Of a stretch of DNA of 64,000 bases, positions 1 through 10,003 are shown piece after piece (the stretch's first letter is position 1; the number at the start of each line of letters is the position of its first letter). The translations under genes were made by a program, and so were the position numbers. Source of the DNA: Acanthococcus lagerstroemiae (Eukaryota; Arthropoda; Insecta; Hemiptera; Eriococcidae); assembly GCA_031841125.1 (NCBI GenBank), contig CM063113.1, positions 16,327,312-16,391,311 of the forward strand. The letters are read 5' to 3'. The notes beneath the pieces are model-generated. The model made no database searches and was not told where the DNA came from. It saw nothing but the letters and a program-made list of their open reading frames with translations.

Positions 1-1990
1 AATATGTAATAACTATGTTTTCTTTTCGCTCCAAAAAATCCCAAAAAGTTATCGAGCCGAAACGGATTCGCGCCTTCAAGTACCCCGCGCCAAAACGGTC
101 GCGCCGTAATGTCCGGACCCCATCTTTTCCTTGCAGAAATAATGACTCCGCGATGGGCATTGTCTCTCCTTTCCCCTCCCTATCCTATGGAAGATACCTT
201 GTGAGACCGACTGGTGATCACTAAGACGAATAAGGTACTTCACCCACCTGCGAAGTCTGCAGGTACACACTTGTATCAAAACCTTGAATTTCAGATTTCA
301 TTTTCATCGTGAGTAGGGACGTCTACAAGCTCCCGGCTATTTTATTTTCTTCTTTTCCGCGAAGCTAAACGTCAATAGCTCCTTACCATTCGGGAACAAC
401 TACAAAGCTGTAATTGCAAAGGCGCTCAACGAGCATAGAAGGTAATTCTCTTTTTCATTATTTACATTAACCTTCACTTGCCTGTTCGTTCAAAGCTGAT
501 TTTCAAAAACAAGATCTGGTTTTCTGTTTTGACTTTTTCGTTTTCGCCTTCTTTCGCTCCACTTTTGCCCTATTTGCTCCGCTTTTATTTCGAATCCGCG
601 CTGAGCCGAAGTGTTTCTTCGTTATTCCAACTTTATAAAGAATTTGAGATTTTCTTTTTATTCTTCGCGGCGAAGTATTATCTGGATTTTTTTTTATCAT
701 CCACTCTTGCCTAGTTTACCGTTCATCGACGCGATTCCGCTGCGTTTTATTTAGCCGAGGATAAGAAAATTGAAATGACAGCCCGGAGTAGCGTGTCAGG
801 GTGAAAATATAAATGATATTCCGTGTTACTTTTCTGACCCAGAAGGGATGCGGATTCGAGGACGCGAACAAGTGGATTGGCAGTAGCAGCTTCTACTCGA
901 AAGGGATTTTTATAACCGCGGACCGCGTGTACTCCTTTGGTGCTGAATTTAATGCGTACCAAGTTTACTGGGGTAATTGAGATACAGGATGGTACGAAAG
1001 CAACAGGCGGGGGCTGGAAATACGATTTCGAAAAATATCGAACCTGGCATGAGGCCGAATTTGAGCAGGAAATCTGCAACGTTGCATTGGACGGAACCGA
1101 TGGGTACTTACGAGTGGAAATGCATTGTAAGTCATTAGTGGGGTTTAACTTTCGTCAGGCTGACAGCGTATATATGAAGCTTTTGTGCACTTTCACATTT
1201 TCAACAAACAGCAAGGGACTGTCACAGAAGAACGAGTTGATACTTCGCGGAAATTTTGGCTGGTAAAATGAGAACACTGCTAGAAATACTTTCTCAACAC
1301 TTCCAAACTCTTGCGCCCGCCAGAAGCTCGTTATGTATGATTTAAAAACGGAGATCATTAGCTGTGATTGGTCAACATGGAGGTTGTTATCTTATCTTAG
1401 AAACTTTGTTGGATATTATTTTCAGTTGTGCTAGCAAAGTCGTTCGTTTTTATAAACCGGTAAATATAAGAAAATCCAAGGGAGATTTTCTCAGTCATCA
1501 ATGGTACTTTCATTTAATCTCTTAGTCGTTGCGGGATGAACTTAAAAAATAATCTTCAAGCCTCTTTTCTCGGGAATTTCCTTCATCGTCAGCGTTTTGA
1601 ACAGAATTCGTCAGTCTCTCGAAGAAAAAATGCTTCACAATTCTTTTAAATTTTCCATAGAAAAACTAAGAAGAGAGCTCAGAGTAATCCCTCGCAGAGT
1701 AAAACCATAACTCAGATATCAGCGGTCTTGTCAACTCTCAGAATTGGGAACAGAAAATTGATGTCAATTTTCCTCCCGCATCACTGTTGGCCACTCCCGG
1801 AGTTTTTCTCGATACAGCACTTTGAAAAATTGTAATTTTCGTGTTTAATTTGTTTTCTAACAGTACTGTAACACCTCTCTGGTAGATGGAGCCAGTTGTT
1901 TTTAGATCGACTATGACTCAATGATTCGCTTGTTTTATGAAATGTATATAGTGATATAGCTCCATCTCTCTAACTCGTGTAATGAAGAAA
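1..1990. other. Unrecognised AT-rich DNA, no supportable gene
   Basis: Short open frames occur on both strands, the longest about 110 codons near 747-1266 where both strands are open together, the pattern expected by chance. None shows a domain I recognise, and I see no consistent splice sites or repeat ends. I infer ordinary intergenic or intronic DNA. Confidence 0.5.
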
Positions 1991-1994
1991 ATTC

Positions 1995-2225
1995 TGATCT
2001 GACTCCGTGCTATTGAATTCTAAAACGGTAAAACGGAACACTTGACTCAATTCCGACTCTGAAATTTGCTCTAAAAATCGTGACTCTGATTAAGACTTTG
2101 AAGTGAACTCATCGAAAAATAACGACTCATTTTGACTCCGACTCATGCGCAAACTCAACTTTAATTCATGGAAAAGCAGGACTCTGACTCATGAAAAAGC
2201 TTGACTCGTGGCTTCTAACTCCATG
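1995..2225. repeat. Degenerate GACTC-rich minisatellite
   Basis: The pentamer GACTC recurs at irregular spacing, often as GACTCTGACTCATG or GACTCCGACTCATG, mixed with AT-rich spacers. The pattern is visible directly. I see no promoter or coding potential and read it as a decayed simple repeat. Confidence 0.5.
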
Positions 2226-2334
2226 AATAATTGAAACACGCAAGGCTTTTAGTATAAAGTTATGATTTAACTAGTCAAAAGCTTTTATGTGGTCTGCGAA
2301 TGCTAATTGTAGCTCTATTTGATATTCGTTGGAT

Positions 2335-2780
2335 TCCTCTATTAATTATTGATTTATAGTATGCAAAAGGTCTATCGAGGAATATCCACTTCTGAAGCTA
2401 GCCTGCTATTTCGGGGGCTGTTCTCTGAATATAATATTTCTGAGACGGTTTGCTAGCACATTAGAGGACATTTTTGATGACGTAGAGCTTATGCTAATTG
2501 GTCTGTAATTTTCTATTCTTCTTTTGTCCCGTTTTTTATGTATTAATATTGTATTTAATTTTTGCCATGCATTTGGGATCTTTCTTTGTTTAGTTATCAC
2601 ACTGAAGAACTTTGTTATTATTACTATAAATTCCCTTCCTGCATATCTTATCTGTTCGCTTATGATCTCATCAGATCCTTTCGGTTTGTTACTTTTTATT
2701 TCTCTTATTACCTATTTTACTTCGCACTCCAATATCTCAGGTTCTTCTAATGTTTGTGTTTTATCCTTTTTCTTCGTGAT
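2335..2780 (-). pseudogene. LINE reverse transcriptase fragment (family A)
   Basis: Read on the minus strand this encodes the fingers part of a non-LTR reverse transcriptase: a KGSDE block (counterpart of the usual GPD), IPNAWQKLNTILIHKK, then IENYRPISIS, then EQPPK followed by a stop and ASFRSGYSSIDLLHTINQ. The order matches the LINE at 24.0-24.3 kb, which has the same QPPK and STLDH region, so both are probably one family. At least three stops break the frame, and both the endonuclease and the catalytic YADD/FADD part are missing. It is a dead, truncated copy of an apurinic-endonuclease-type LINE, probably RTE-like; the clade is not certain. Confidence 0.75.
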
Positions 2781-2804
2781 TAAAAGTATCCCATTGACCT
2801 AATC

Positions 2805-2945
2805 TGATCAAATGCAACAAATCCTGCCATAAATAATAAGAACAATCACAAGTAGTCAAAAATGATTAAATATGTGTAACAACAGATCAGACCAAATACT
2901 AATGAAGACGAAAAATGACCAAAAACTACCAAAAATGACTAAATT
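2805..2945. repeat. A/C-rich repeat with ACCAAAAATGAC-like units
   Basis: Short degenerate units such as accaaaaatgac and tcaaaaatgatt recur here. Similar material is at 4318-4400 (gaccaaaatcaacc units), on the other side of the LINE fragment at 2.99-4.29 kb. Either one repeat was split by that LINE or two related copies exist. No coding potential is seen. Confidence 0.3.
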
Positions 2946-2989
2946 TGAATTAATGCGGTCCAAAATTTATCTTCAACGATCTATTCATT

Positions 2990-4290
2990 AATTTGTGTGT
3001 AGGTCGCGCTGTATGCGCCGAGTCCTCAGACTTTGTAGTCCATTGCACTATTCCTCAGTTGCTGTTAAGGACCAGCTCAGTAGCCTCACTTTTATAGCCG
3101 AAGTGAGAATTTTACTGAGCTCTATCCCTTTGACTTCACTGGATGCTGGATACTCTAGTCCCAGTGCTTCGCGTCTTGTCCCGGCTATTGCTGGGCATTG
3201 ACATGATATGGATCGAGGTTTCTTTCTCTTCTCCAGGGTACCTGCAGGAGCCGCGTTTCACTTTCCTGTTTTATACCAGATGTGTTTTATGGCCCCATGA
3301 CCAGTTAGTAGTCCGACCAGGAACTTTGCATGTTTCCTGTCAAGCCCTAATAAGAACTTGACATACTTACTGGGGGTGTCCCCTATCAGTGTTTTGCTGA
3401 CGTTCATGCCACTGGCCAACCGCCAGTGCATTTCTGTCTGCTTACATATCCAAGCCTTTACTTTGGATTTTATGACGCTGTATGCTACAGGAAGACACGG
3501 TCTGGGTGTTGCCAGTTCCTGCTTTATGCCCTCCTTCGCTAGCTTGCCAGCGATCATGTTCCCTTTTATGCAGCAGTGCCCTGGCGTCCATATATGGTGA
3601 CACGGTTCACCTGAGAAAGGGTGTATAATTTGTTAACACACTCCACCACCACCACCAGGGATGTAGTTTGGTTTAACGATAGTTTCTTAATAGCCGAATG
3701 ACTGTACAGATATAGATCTGCTTACTAACAAGGTCCTTCTACTGGCTTCTATCAATGGCCACCGTGATCGCCATTACTTCTGCTGTAGGATAGTGACGCC
3801 CTCGCCCAGTACCAGTGAATAGTTGTCAGCGCCTTTTGCATTCGTGATTCCGATTCCTACACCTTAGTCATTCTTAGGGGCATTCTCAAACCACACATTC
3901 TCCTCTTTTCATATAGTGCTTGGCCACCACTTTTCCTAGGCCTCCGTGAGGGTATCAGTGCACGGTACGGCTTGTCAAAAAAGTGTTCCATCACGATTCT
4001 ATCCATCGGCATCCCAAAGCATTTGTCCACCGTCCCCGCCATCTCCCATATCCTTTTGTGGCCTGTTTTTTGGCCCTGAAGATTTATTTGGCCCGACGAT
4101 AAGCCCCCATTATCGCAGCTGCTTCTATAACAGTGTGAAGTGGTTGCAAGTTTAGGAGCCTTTCCAGTGCCTTAGTCGGCGCCGTTATCATCACGCATGC
4201 GAGCCTGTGTAGGTGGTCTAGTTCCTTTCTGACTTTGGCCAGGTGGACCCGGCCCTACCACACAATGGCCGCGTATGTGATTCTGGGACG
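2990..4290 (-). pseudogene. C-terminal part of a LINE with an RNase H domain
   Basis: Minus-strand translation in several frames gives, in order: LDHLHRLACVMITA then LNLQPL and IMGAYR (about 4225-4080), the region after the reverse transcriptase in I/Jockey-type insect LINEs; GHCCIKGN plus MIAGKLAKEG (about 3585-3528), the end of an RNase H domain; LTGHGAIKHIWYKTGK (about 3305-3258); and CPAIAGTRRKALGLEYP (about 3200-3150), the cysteine-rich tail. Frameshifts and stops separate the blocks, so it is inactive, and the reverse transcriptase proper is absent. An RNase H marks it as a different lineage from the other LINEs here. Confidence 0.7.
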
Positions 4291-4539
4291 TATTCAACGA
4301 CCTAATTCTGGCAAATAGTACAAAATCTCACTAAAATTGGCCAATACTGACCAAAATCAACCTAAGCCAAACAAAACCGAACTGGACCTATCACTAAAAA
4401 ACGCCCCCCCTCCCGATTTTTGAAAATTTGTTCCATTTTTCTTAAAAATTAGACTTGTATTCGCGCTTCCTTTAATTGTTTTGTTCATTCTTCCTATTTT
4501 TGCGCGTAATCATTTGGGGGGCTGTCACCACCCTCCTGC

Positions 4540-4857
4540 GTTGCCATACGTACGAAGACGAGGAGGTGAGGGGTGAAAGAAGGAAGCGTGTCTGGCTGAG
4601 GTGCACCCGAATTCCAGCTTATTGCTGGGTGAGCGTTGTCTCGGTCATTAGGGTGTTCCATAGTGGCCCTGGCTGAATTATGCGAATCCGAAGCGAAGAG
4701 GCGAAATAGAGGGCCCGGGCCAGCGTCAAAATGTATCCCTCTAGTAAATGATATGATACTCGAAAGGGTAGTTTCTGGGGCGAAGGGTGCGAAATCTGGA
4801 GAACCATTCTGACATGTATGCATCGCTATACGCTCCACCAAATATTGAATCATTTAA
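4540..4857 (+). repeat. R1-like LINE 3' UTR, 5'-truncated copy
   Basis: This GC-rich segment is the reverse complement of 14740-15080, with shared blocks such as GAGGTGAGGGGTGAAAG, GTGCACCCGAATTCCAG, TACTCGAAAGGGTAG and CGCTCCACCAAATATT. At two other sites the same sequence lies directly downstream of an R1-like LINE reading frame in the same orientation, so I infer it is that LINE's 3' untranslated region. It is followed by a T run at 4858-4876. Open frames inside it are not conserved between copies. Confidence 0.65.
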
Positions 4858-4876
4858 TTTTTTTTTTTTTTTTTTT
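4858..4876. repeat. Poly-T run
   Basis: An uninterrupted T homopolymer of about 19 bases directly after the R1-like LINE 3' end. Similar long T runs occur at 31159-31186, 49296-49324 and 54620-54655. Such runs are common sites or by-products of retroelement insertion. Confidence 0.8.
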
Positions 4877-5449
4877 CATAGCCTGAACGATCTATACGAT
4901 ATTACTTTTTAAAAAGATTGTCATGGGATGGTCGAAAACAAAAAAATCAGGTCATTTCTATCGTCATTCGCAGATAAATTAAATTCGAAGTGTCAAAATA
5001 TTCATTTTCGGGCTCGAAATTTGAACTTCATTTTTTCCTGGTCTAACTTCAGTTGGACTTCTACCTAAATCACGTTCAGAGTTTAGTCACATGCACTATA
5101 CACAACTTCTCTTTATTCAAATTCGTCAAAAAACTTTAGGAACTGCGATTCTGTGTCCTGGTGAATTGTAGTCAAGGTATGCGCCTCTACCTAGGTTACA
5201 TTATAAGTAGAGACCGGATTCCTCGGCATTTGTCAAGTCATTTCCTTGATAGGCAGACGAGTTATACTGAGAGATAAGCACGAATCATGGTGATAGGGGG
5301 CTGGGAAAAAATTTTTATATTGCCGAAAAATGCCGAAAATGGCTTAAATGCCGAAAGTGGCCTTACGTGCCGAAAAATGCCGAAATATGCTATTTTGTCG
5401 ACACATGATGCTAAAGTGCGAAATGGTGTACTATTTGAAAGAGGAAATA

Positions 5450-5669
5450 ATGAAGGGTAAAGAATCAAAACTCACACGGGCGAAAATAGGCAAAATACTG
5501 TACACGGGTGCAGGAATATTTTTGCTGCGCCGGTGAACGTGGAGTATGTTATACATACCGCACATTCACAGGCGCAGCAAAGATATTCCTGCACTCGTGT
5601 ACAGTATTTTGCCCATTTGCGCCCTTGAAGTAAAATAGCAAATGTGAGTTTTAATTCTTTACCCTTCAT
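5450..5669. repeat. Imperfect foldback inside the hAT element
   Basis: The arm from 5450 (ATGAAGGGTAAAGAAT) to about 5537 is complementary to the arm from about 5572 to 5669 (ATTCTTTACCCTTCAT). Shared internal blocks include AAAATACTGTACAC, TGCAGGAATAT and GCTGCGCC/GGCGCAGC. Around 35 bp separates the arms. Either a palindromic MITE entered the hAT element or part of it was duplicated in inverted orientation; I see no clear TSD at its edges. Confidence 0.8.
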
Positions 5670-5676
5670 ATGAAGA

Positions 5677-6212
5677 ATGAAGTTGAGAATCTTCCCGGAA
5701 TTCATTTCGAAATTTCCATATGGTTCCCAACATGTGGGAAAACTAAAAACATTGATCCGGAAGAAAAATTTACCTATTGACCTCGCTTTCATACAAATTT
5801 CGTTTCTCCCTGAAAATATTAAGAAACTGGAAACGCGAGGTTTGTCTTTACACGATCAAGTTGAGATCATAGAAGAAATGCATCGAAAAATTCAGATAAT
5901 TCCAGGGGCTCGAGGATATACCTACTTCAACAAAAATCAGAGCAAGTTTTTTCAAAAAATAAAGGATTCGCTTTACTTCGAGAATTGAGTATTTCCTTCA
6001 GTGACACTTCTGACCAAGTAACTAGCACGGTTTCTCGTGATCCACAGGTGCTGTCTGTATATAATTTTGCTCCGCTAGTATCTGTTGATTTAGAGCGCTC
6101 ATTCTTAGCTTACAAATTAATATTAAGGGACGGGCGCCATCACTTCACTCAGCCAAATTTAGCAAAACATCTTATCATTATATCTAATCAGAATCTTTGT
6201 GATTTTCATTAA
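5677..6212 (+). pseudogene. hAT transposase C-terminal remnant (CGGBP1-like type)
   Basis: Two overlapping frames, 5677-5988 and 5985-6212, together look like the end of a hAT-derived protein. The second frame carries FAPLVSVDLERSFLAYKLIL followed by TQPNLAKHLIII, the dimerisation block near the C terminus of hAT transposases and of CGGBP1-like hAT derivatives common in arthropod genomes. The first frame (LSLHDQVEIIEEMHRKIQ) is plausible upstream sequence. A frameshift separates them near 5985 and the BED zinc finger and RNase H-like core are absent. It sits inside the terminal repeats of the element, so it is transposon cargo, not a host gene. Confidence 0.7.
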
Positions 6213-6343
6213 AAATTTTGACTTATCAGATTATTTTGTGGGGAAAAATGATGTTTTTAAATGCCGAAAATGCCGAATTATGTAGATGTTGCTGCCGAAT
6301 TTCTTAATTTTTAATGCCGAAGAATCCGGTCTCTAATTATAAG

Positions 6344-8140
6344 GTATCTTTATGGTTCATTCAACGGGAAATAATTTGGGCTAATTGCTTCTTCCACATA
6401 GTTCGAAAACCGATTTTTGGTATACATTCAGCCGCCCCGAGAGCGAAGCTCCGCCTGCATCACTGAAGGCTTTGTGCACTTGTGTAAGGAAACTAACTAT
6501 ACCCTGAAGAAGTTTACGAAAAATTATTCGCTAGAAATTTTGTCCTCCCTAATTCTAAATTTCCTGGTTCAGAAGGCCTCCTTGCAAATCGGTTTTCAGT
6601 GTTATCTACGCCGGGCCGCATAAACTGCTGATAACAGGTGCGCTCCATAACCGCTTTTCGGACCGCTTATCCGGCGTATTAATAGAGGTGTAGGTATGTG
6701 TACAGGAGATTTCAGATTCCCCCCTAAAACTTTGTTCGGCTCTAATGATATTTAATCTTTTCAAATTTCTATTTAGCCGGCTTAAGTGGTCGTCCAGTCT
6801 ATACGTAAGGATTAGGCATGAGTACATCTTTTCTCCGCGCCGAATACGCGGCCGATATATCCCGCATTTGCAGGGTCGACTGTGTAGCACCGATACCCGG
6901 CTGTACAATTCTAAATCACAAAATTCTGGCGTAGCTTCTCCGCATGGTGCGTTTCAAAGGTGAATAAATTGTCGCCAGTTCGAAAACTGGAGTGGAAGGC
7001 GGGTGAAAATGGTCGACGGCGAAATACGATGAGTCGGATACTCGAGAGCCCTTTCTCTTGTCGATTGTTCAGGAATTTTGTACACGCGTTCGGACGCAGA
7101 AAAAGCGGAACCTTTTCGCGCGTAGTTTCGTCTCTCTTCGTTTTCCTCCGCCCTACCTCGCCTCCTCTGAATTCCGGACGTATCTGTTTCGGCAAACAAA
7201 TTTCGCGCGCCGTGAAAACGTGTGTACAGTGAACGTGTGTCACGCACGGTGCGGCGGCATACCCGGACATGGGACCCGGCAGCGGCAACTTTCGTTCGTC
7301 TCGATGCGAGAAGAAAGTCGGCCGAGAAAGTTGACGGGCGCATTTTTCCTCTCTTGTTGTACGCAACGGCTGAGAGGAGCGAAAAAGAAAGGAAGAAAAA
7401 AGTTCAGTGCGCTACGACGTGCGTCATTAACGAGCGTCTGCCCGGTGACGTTAATGCTTTTTGGTACTCGATAAAAGCCGAAAAGGAGTCGAATGTTTTT
7501 AACCTTGTGCACGCGGAAAGGTCAGGATAAATATTTTCCTTTTTTTCGCCTTTTCGCTCTCGCGCATTCCAAAGGTAAATATACCGAGCGGATGAAGCTT
7601 GTCAGATATATTACGAGAGCGTAAAAAAACGTCGTCGTCGACTTACATCTAATACTCCACATGTTCGAGCGTTCGCGATCTCGGTTCTGCTCTGTTTGCT
7701 CAGTCGTGGCGTCGTAAGCGCATCGATAGTCATTTGCGGATAAGGATTCTATGTAGAGGAGGCAATAACCACAGTCCCGCGATCTGCGTACGCCTTTCCG
7801 ATACAGTTTCTGTGGAGAAGGAGCAGAGCACCAACTCATAATACGCGGGTCGGAGAATAATGAGCTCGCTATGGCCAGCCCTGTATCAGGAAAGTGGATT
7901 CTGTTCTCTATAGTATTCGCAATAATGGCCAATTAGGAGTACAATATGACAATTAGAAAGAACTGAACGCGAGTGTTGTAATTGGTCTGAATGACAAGTT
8001 TAATGTGTTTTTGACCGGTGGGGGGGGGGGTAATCGTGTATAAATTTTTGGTGTGGAGACAAGAGACTATTCAGACTACCTTGAAACGCAGGCAGGAAGT
8101 GTTACGTGAGGCTCATTTAGAGGCTTAAGTCTTACGAAAA
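6344..8140. other. CpG-containing unique DNA, no recognised gene
   Basis: Between about 6900 and 7900 the DNA is richer in G, C and CpG than its surroundings, and both strands have overlapping long frames (6911-7366 minus, 7058-7474 plus and others), which argues that none is a real gene. It could be a promoter-proximal or 5' untranslated region of a host gene lying outside the window, but no start, splice site or homology supports that. A G run occurs at 8020-8030. Confidence 0.4.
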
Positions 8141-8690
8141 CTTCATTTAGGATCCTCTTTTCTCTGTCGCCCTGCGTGAGACATTGCGACGATCATGTAT
8201 ATTTCATTTTCCCTTCCTCCACCCTCTTCTGTTGGCCTGTTTCTGCCTGGACGAGGCATTGGTACCCGAGCATGGCAACTGCCAGCCCTGTGAATTGATC
8301 TATTCACTTCTTCAGCGGTTTCTATCACGCATAACTTCTCCTTCCAATCACGAGTAACTCCATTCCATTTACCTTTTCTGCTTCTTGGCTGAGATACTTC
8401 AGACACAGAGCTTCAACTTTTGATAATAAAGTTTTTCTTAATTCTTCTTCATCGATGATTGACTGGATGTCCGCAGTATCGGATCATCTGGCTGAAACAT
8501 TTCATCTCGAAATCGGCGATGCGTTTTTTCTCCGCTTCCCATGACGTTTAGTTTTCTGTAATGTACCAATGTTGCCCTCTGAAATATCGATGTCTTGAGC
8601 AGCATTTGTTTTGCATTTCTAGCGAAAAGTGGATATGCCCATCTTCTTCTTTGCGTGTTATACTCTTCCGGAAGAGTAAGCAATCAGTCG
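8140..8690. other. Unassigned sequence downstream of a LINE
   Basis: Minus-strand frames at 8143-8406 and 8438-8683 follow the LINE C terminus at 8690 directly and could be its 3' region, but I recognise no motif in them. The codon pattern does not continue the LINE frame convincingly. Confidence 0.3.
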
Positions 8691-9715
8691 ACAGTTAGAT
8701 TTTGCGTACCCTTGCATCCCAGACAAGTTTCTGTTTTGAGGAAGTACCGGTCCATTCTTTGATGTTCTGGATCCAGTCTGTTCTACGTCTTCCAGCACTT
8801 CTAATTTTCCCGTGGATGATAAGCTGTACGAGCCCGTAATTTTGTTCCCATATGAGATGCCCGAAATATCCTATTTTTCTGCTTTTGATCCACTTAATCA
8901 ACATTCTCTCAGCTCTGGCTGGTTCCAGGACTTTTTTATTAGATGCTCTGGTAATCCGTGATATCTTCAGCATCCTCCTATGCAGCCACATCTCCACTAC
9001 CTCCAGTCGGTCTATCTGCTTCTTATCTAAGGTTCCTGCTTCTATGCCATACAGCAGAATTGGGTAGATGTAGCATCGTACTACATGCTATCGAATGTTC
9101 AGACATAGGGAGCGATCACAAGGCAAATGTTTCATGTTATTAAATGCAGTTATTGCATAACCATACTTCATCTTTACTTCTGTGTCTAAATCAAGATTCT
9201 CTGTTATGGTAGTACCCAGGTATTTAAACTTCTCAACTCTCTCAACTTCTTCATTTTTGATGGTGGTTGGAGCTGGGTCAAGTTGATTTTTACTGACTAC
9301 CATCCATTTGGTTTTCCTGACATTGATGTTAAAGTTATAGATTTTTCCTTCTGTATTCAGTCTGCCGACCAAGTATTGAAGGCCATGACTGTTATTGGCG
9401 AAAGTAACTGCATCATCAGCATATCGGATGTTATTGATTATCCTTCCGTTGATCCTAATTTCTCGTGGTGAGCTAGTGATGGAGTTTTTGAAGATCTGCT
9501 CAGCGTATAAGTTGATGAAAAGGGAGAAAGTATGCAACCTTGTCTTACTTCCCGTTGTACCTCAAAGTCTCAGTTATTTTGGTCAGCTCCCAGTATTAGT
9601 TCTGCTCTTGATTTCAATACAGGTTTTGAGTAATCCGCAAGCCGTTTCAGTCGATTACAGGTGCTTCAAGTAGTTTCATTAATTTGTCATTGTTGTTTGT
9701 AACGTAGTTCTCAAC
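8690..9715 (-). pseudogene. LINE (family B) reverse transcriptase, C-terminal half
   Basis: Minus-strand frames give KLMKLLEA (about 9690), VQREVRQGCILSP (about 9550), INNIRYADDAVTFANN with the catalytic YADD codons at 9412-9423, VEKFKYLGTTITENLDLDTEV (about 9240-9180), then EMWLHRRMLKISRIT, IGYFGHLIWEQNYGLVQLII and GRRRTDWIQNIKEWTG (8990-8750). This is the palm, thumb and C-terminal order of an endonuclease-type LINE. Stops and frameshifts inactivate it. Its missing upstream half is at 11520-12090 on the same strand; the two halves are separated by an inserted R1-like LINE, and the reading resumes across the gap (FIDY at 11545, then NNDKLMKLLEA). Confidence 0.85.
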
Positions 9716-9844
9716 GTAGTAATTAGCGAGTGTTATAACTTCAATCATAAAAAATAACATAAATATATTCGAAGACCTATATTGGCATCGAAAGGTATTC
9801 AAAGTAGTGACTCGTAACGCGACACGAAAAGGATTCGATGATAG

Positions 9845-9930
9845 AAGGATGCATGGCGATGCGCGCATGCCAGATTGGCCCCGAGACACCGCACCCCCTC
9901 TCCCGGAAACGCCCCGAATGGGCCTGCCTC
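9845..9930 (-). repeat. R1-like LINE 3' UTR segment
   Basis: On the minus strand this reads GGGTGCGGTGTCTCGGGGCC, then TCTGGCATGCGCGCATCGCCAT, the same sequence found at the 3' ends of the copies at 4.8, 14.75, 55.55 and 60.75 kb. It follows the R1-like reading frame ending at 10004 in the same orientation, one of the two sites that identify this repeat as the LINE's own 3' region. Confidence 0.7.
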
Positions 9931-10003
9931 AGAATAGGGGGGATCGCTTTGAGGTAGCTCCTGCTACCCTCATTTCTCCTGTCGCCTCCTCACGGCGGCG
10001 AAT

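Larger units (their letters stand above)
5208..6335 (+). mobile_element. Complete-ended hAT element, 1128 bp, with 8-bp TSD
   Basis: The ends are inverted repeats: TAGAGACCGGATTC at 5208 and its complement GAATCCGGTCTCTA ending at 6335, matching over about 23 bp with one mismatch. The 8-bp direct repeat ATTATAAG flanks it at 5200-5207 and 6336-6343. Terminal repeats starting TAG and an 8-bp TSD are the hallmark of the hAT superfamily. TGCCGAAAA-type subterminal motifs recur near both ends (5320-5390, 6260-6320). Inside are a large foldback and the C-terminal remains of a transposase. At 1.1 kb it is too short for an autonomous hAT, so it is an internally deleted copy. Confidence 0.92.

Noticed and set aside
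6911..7530. Long overlapping frames (up to 151 codons) on both strands as a host gene
   Set aside because: Both strands are open over the same CpG-rich DNA, products are low-complexity and basic, and no splice or domain evidence favours one.
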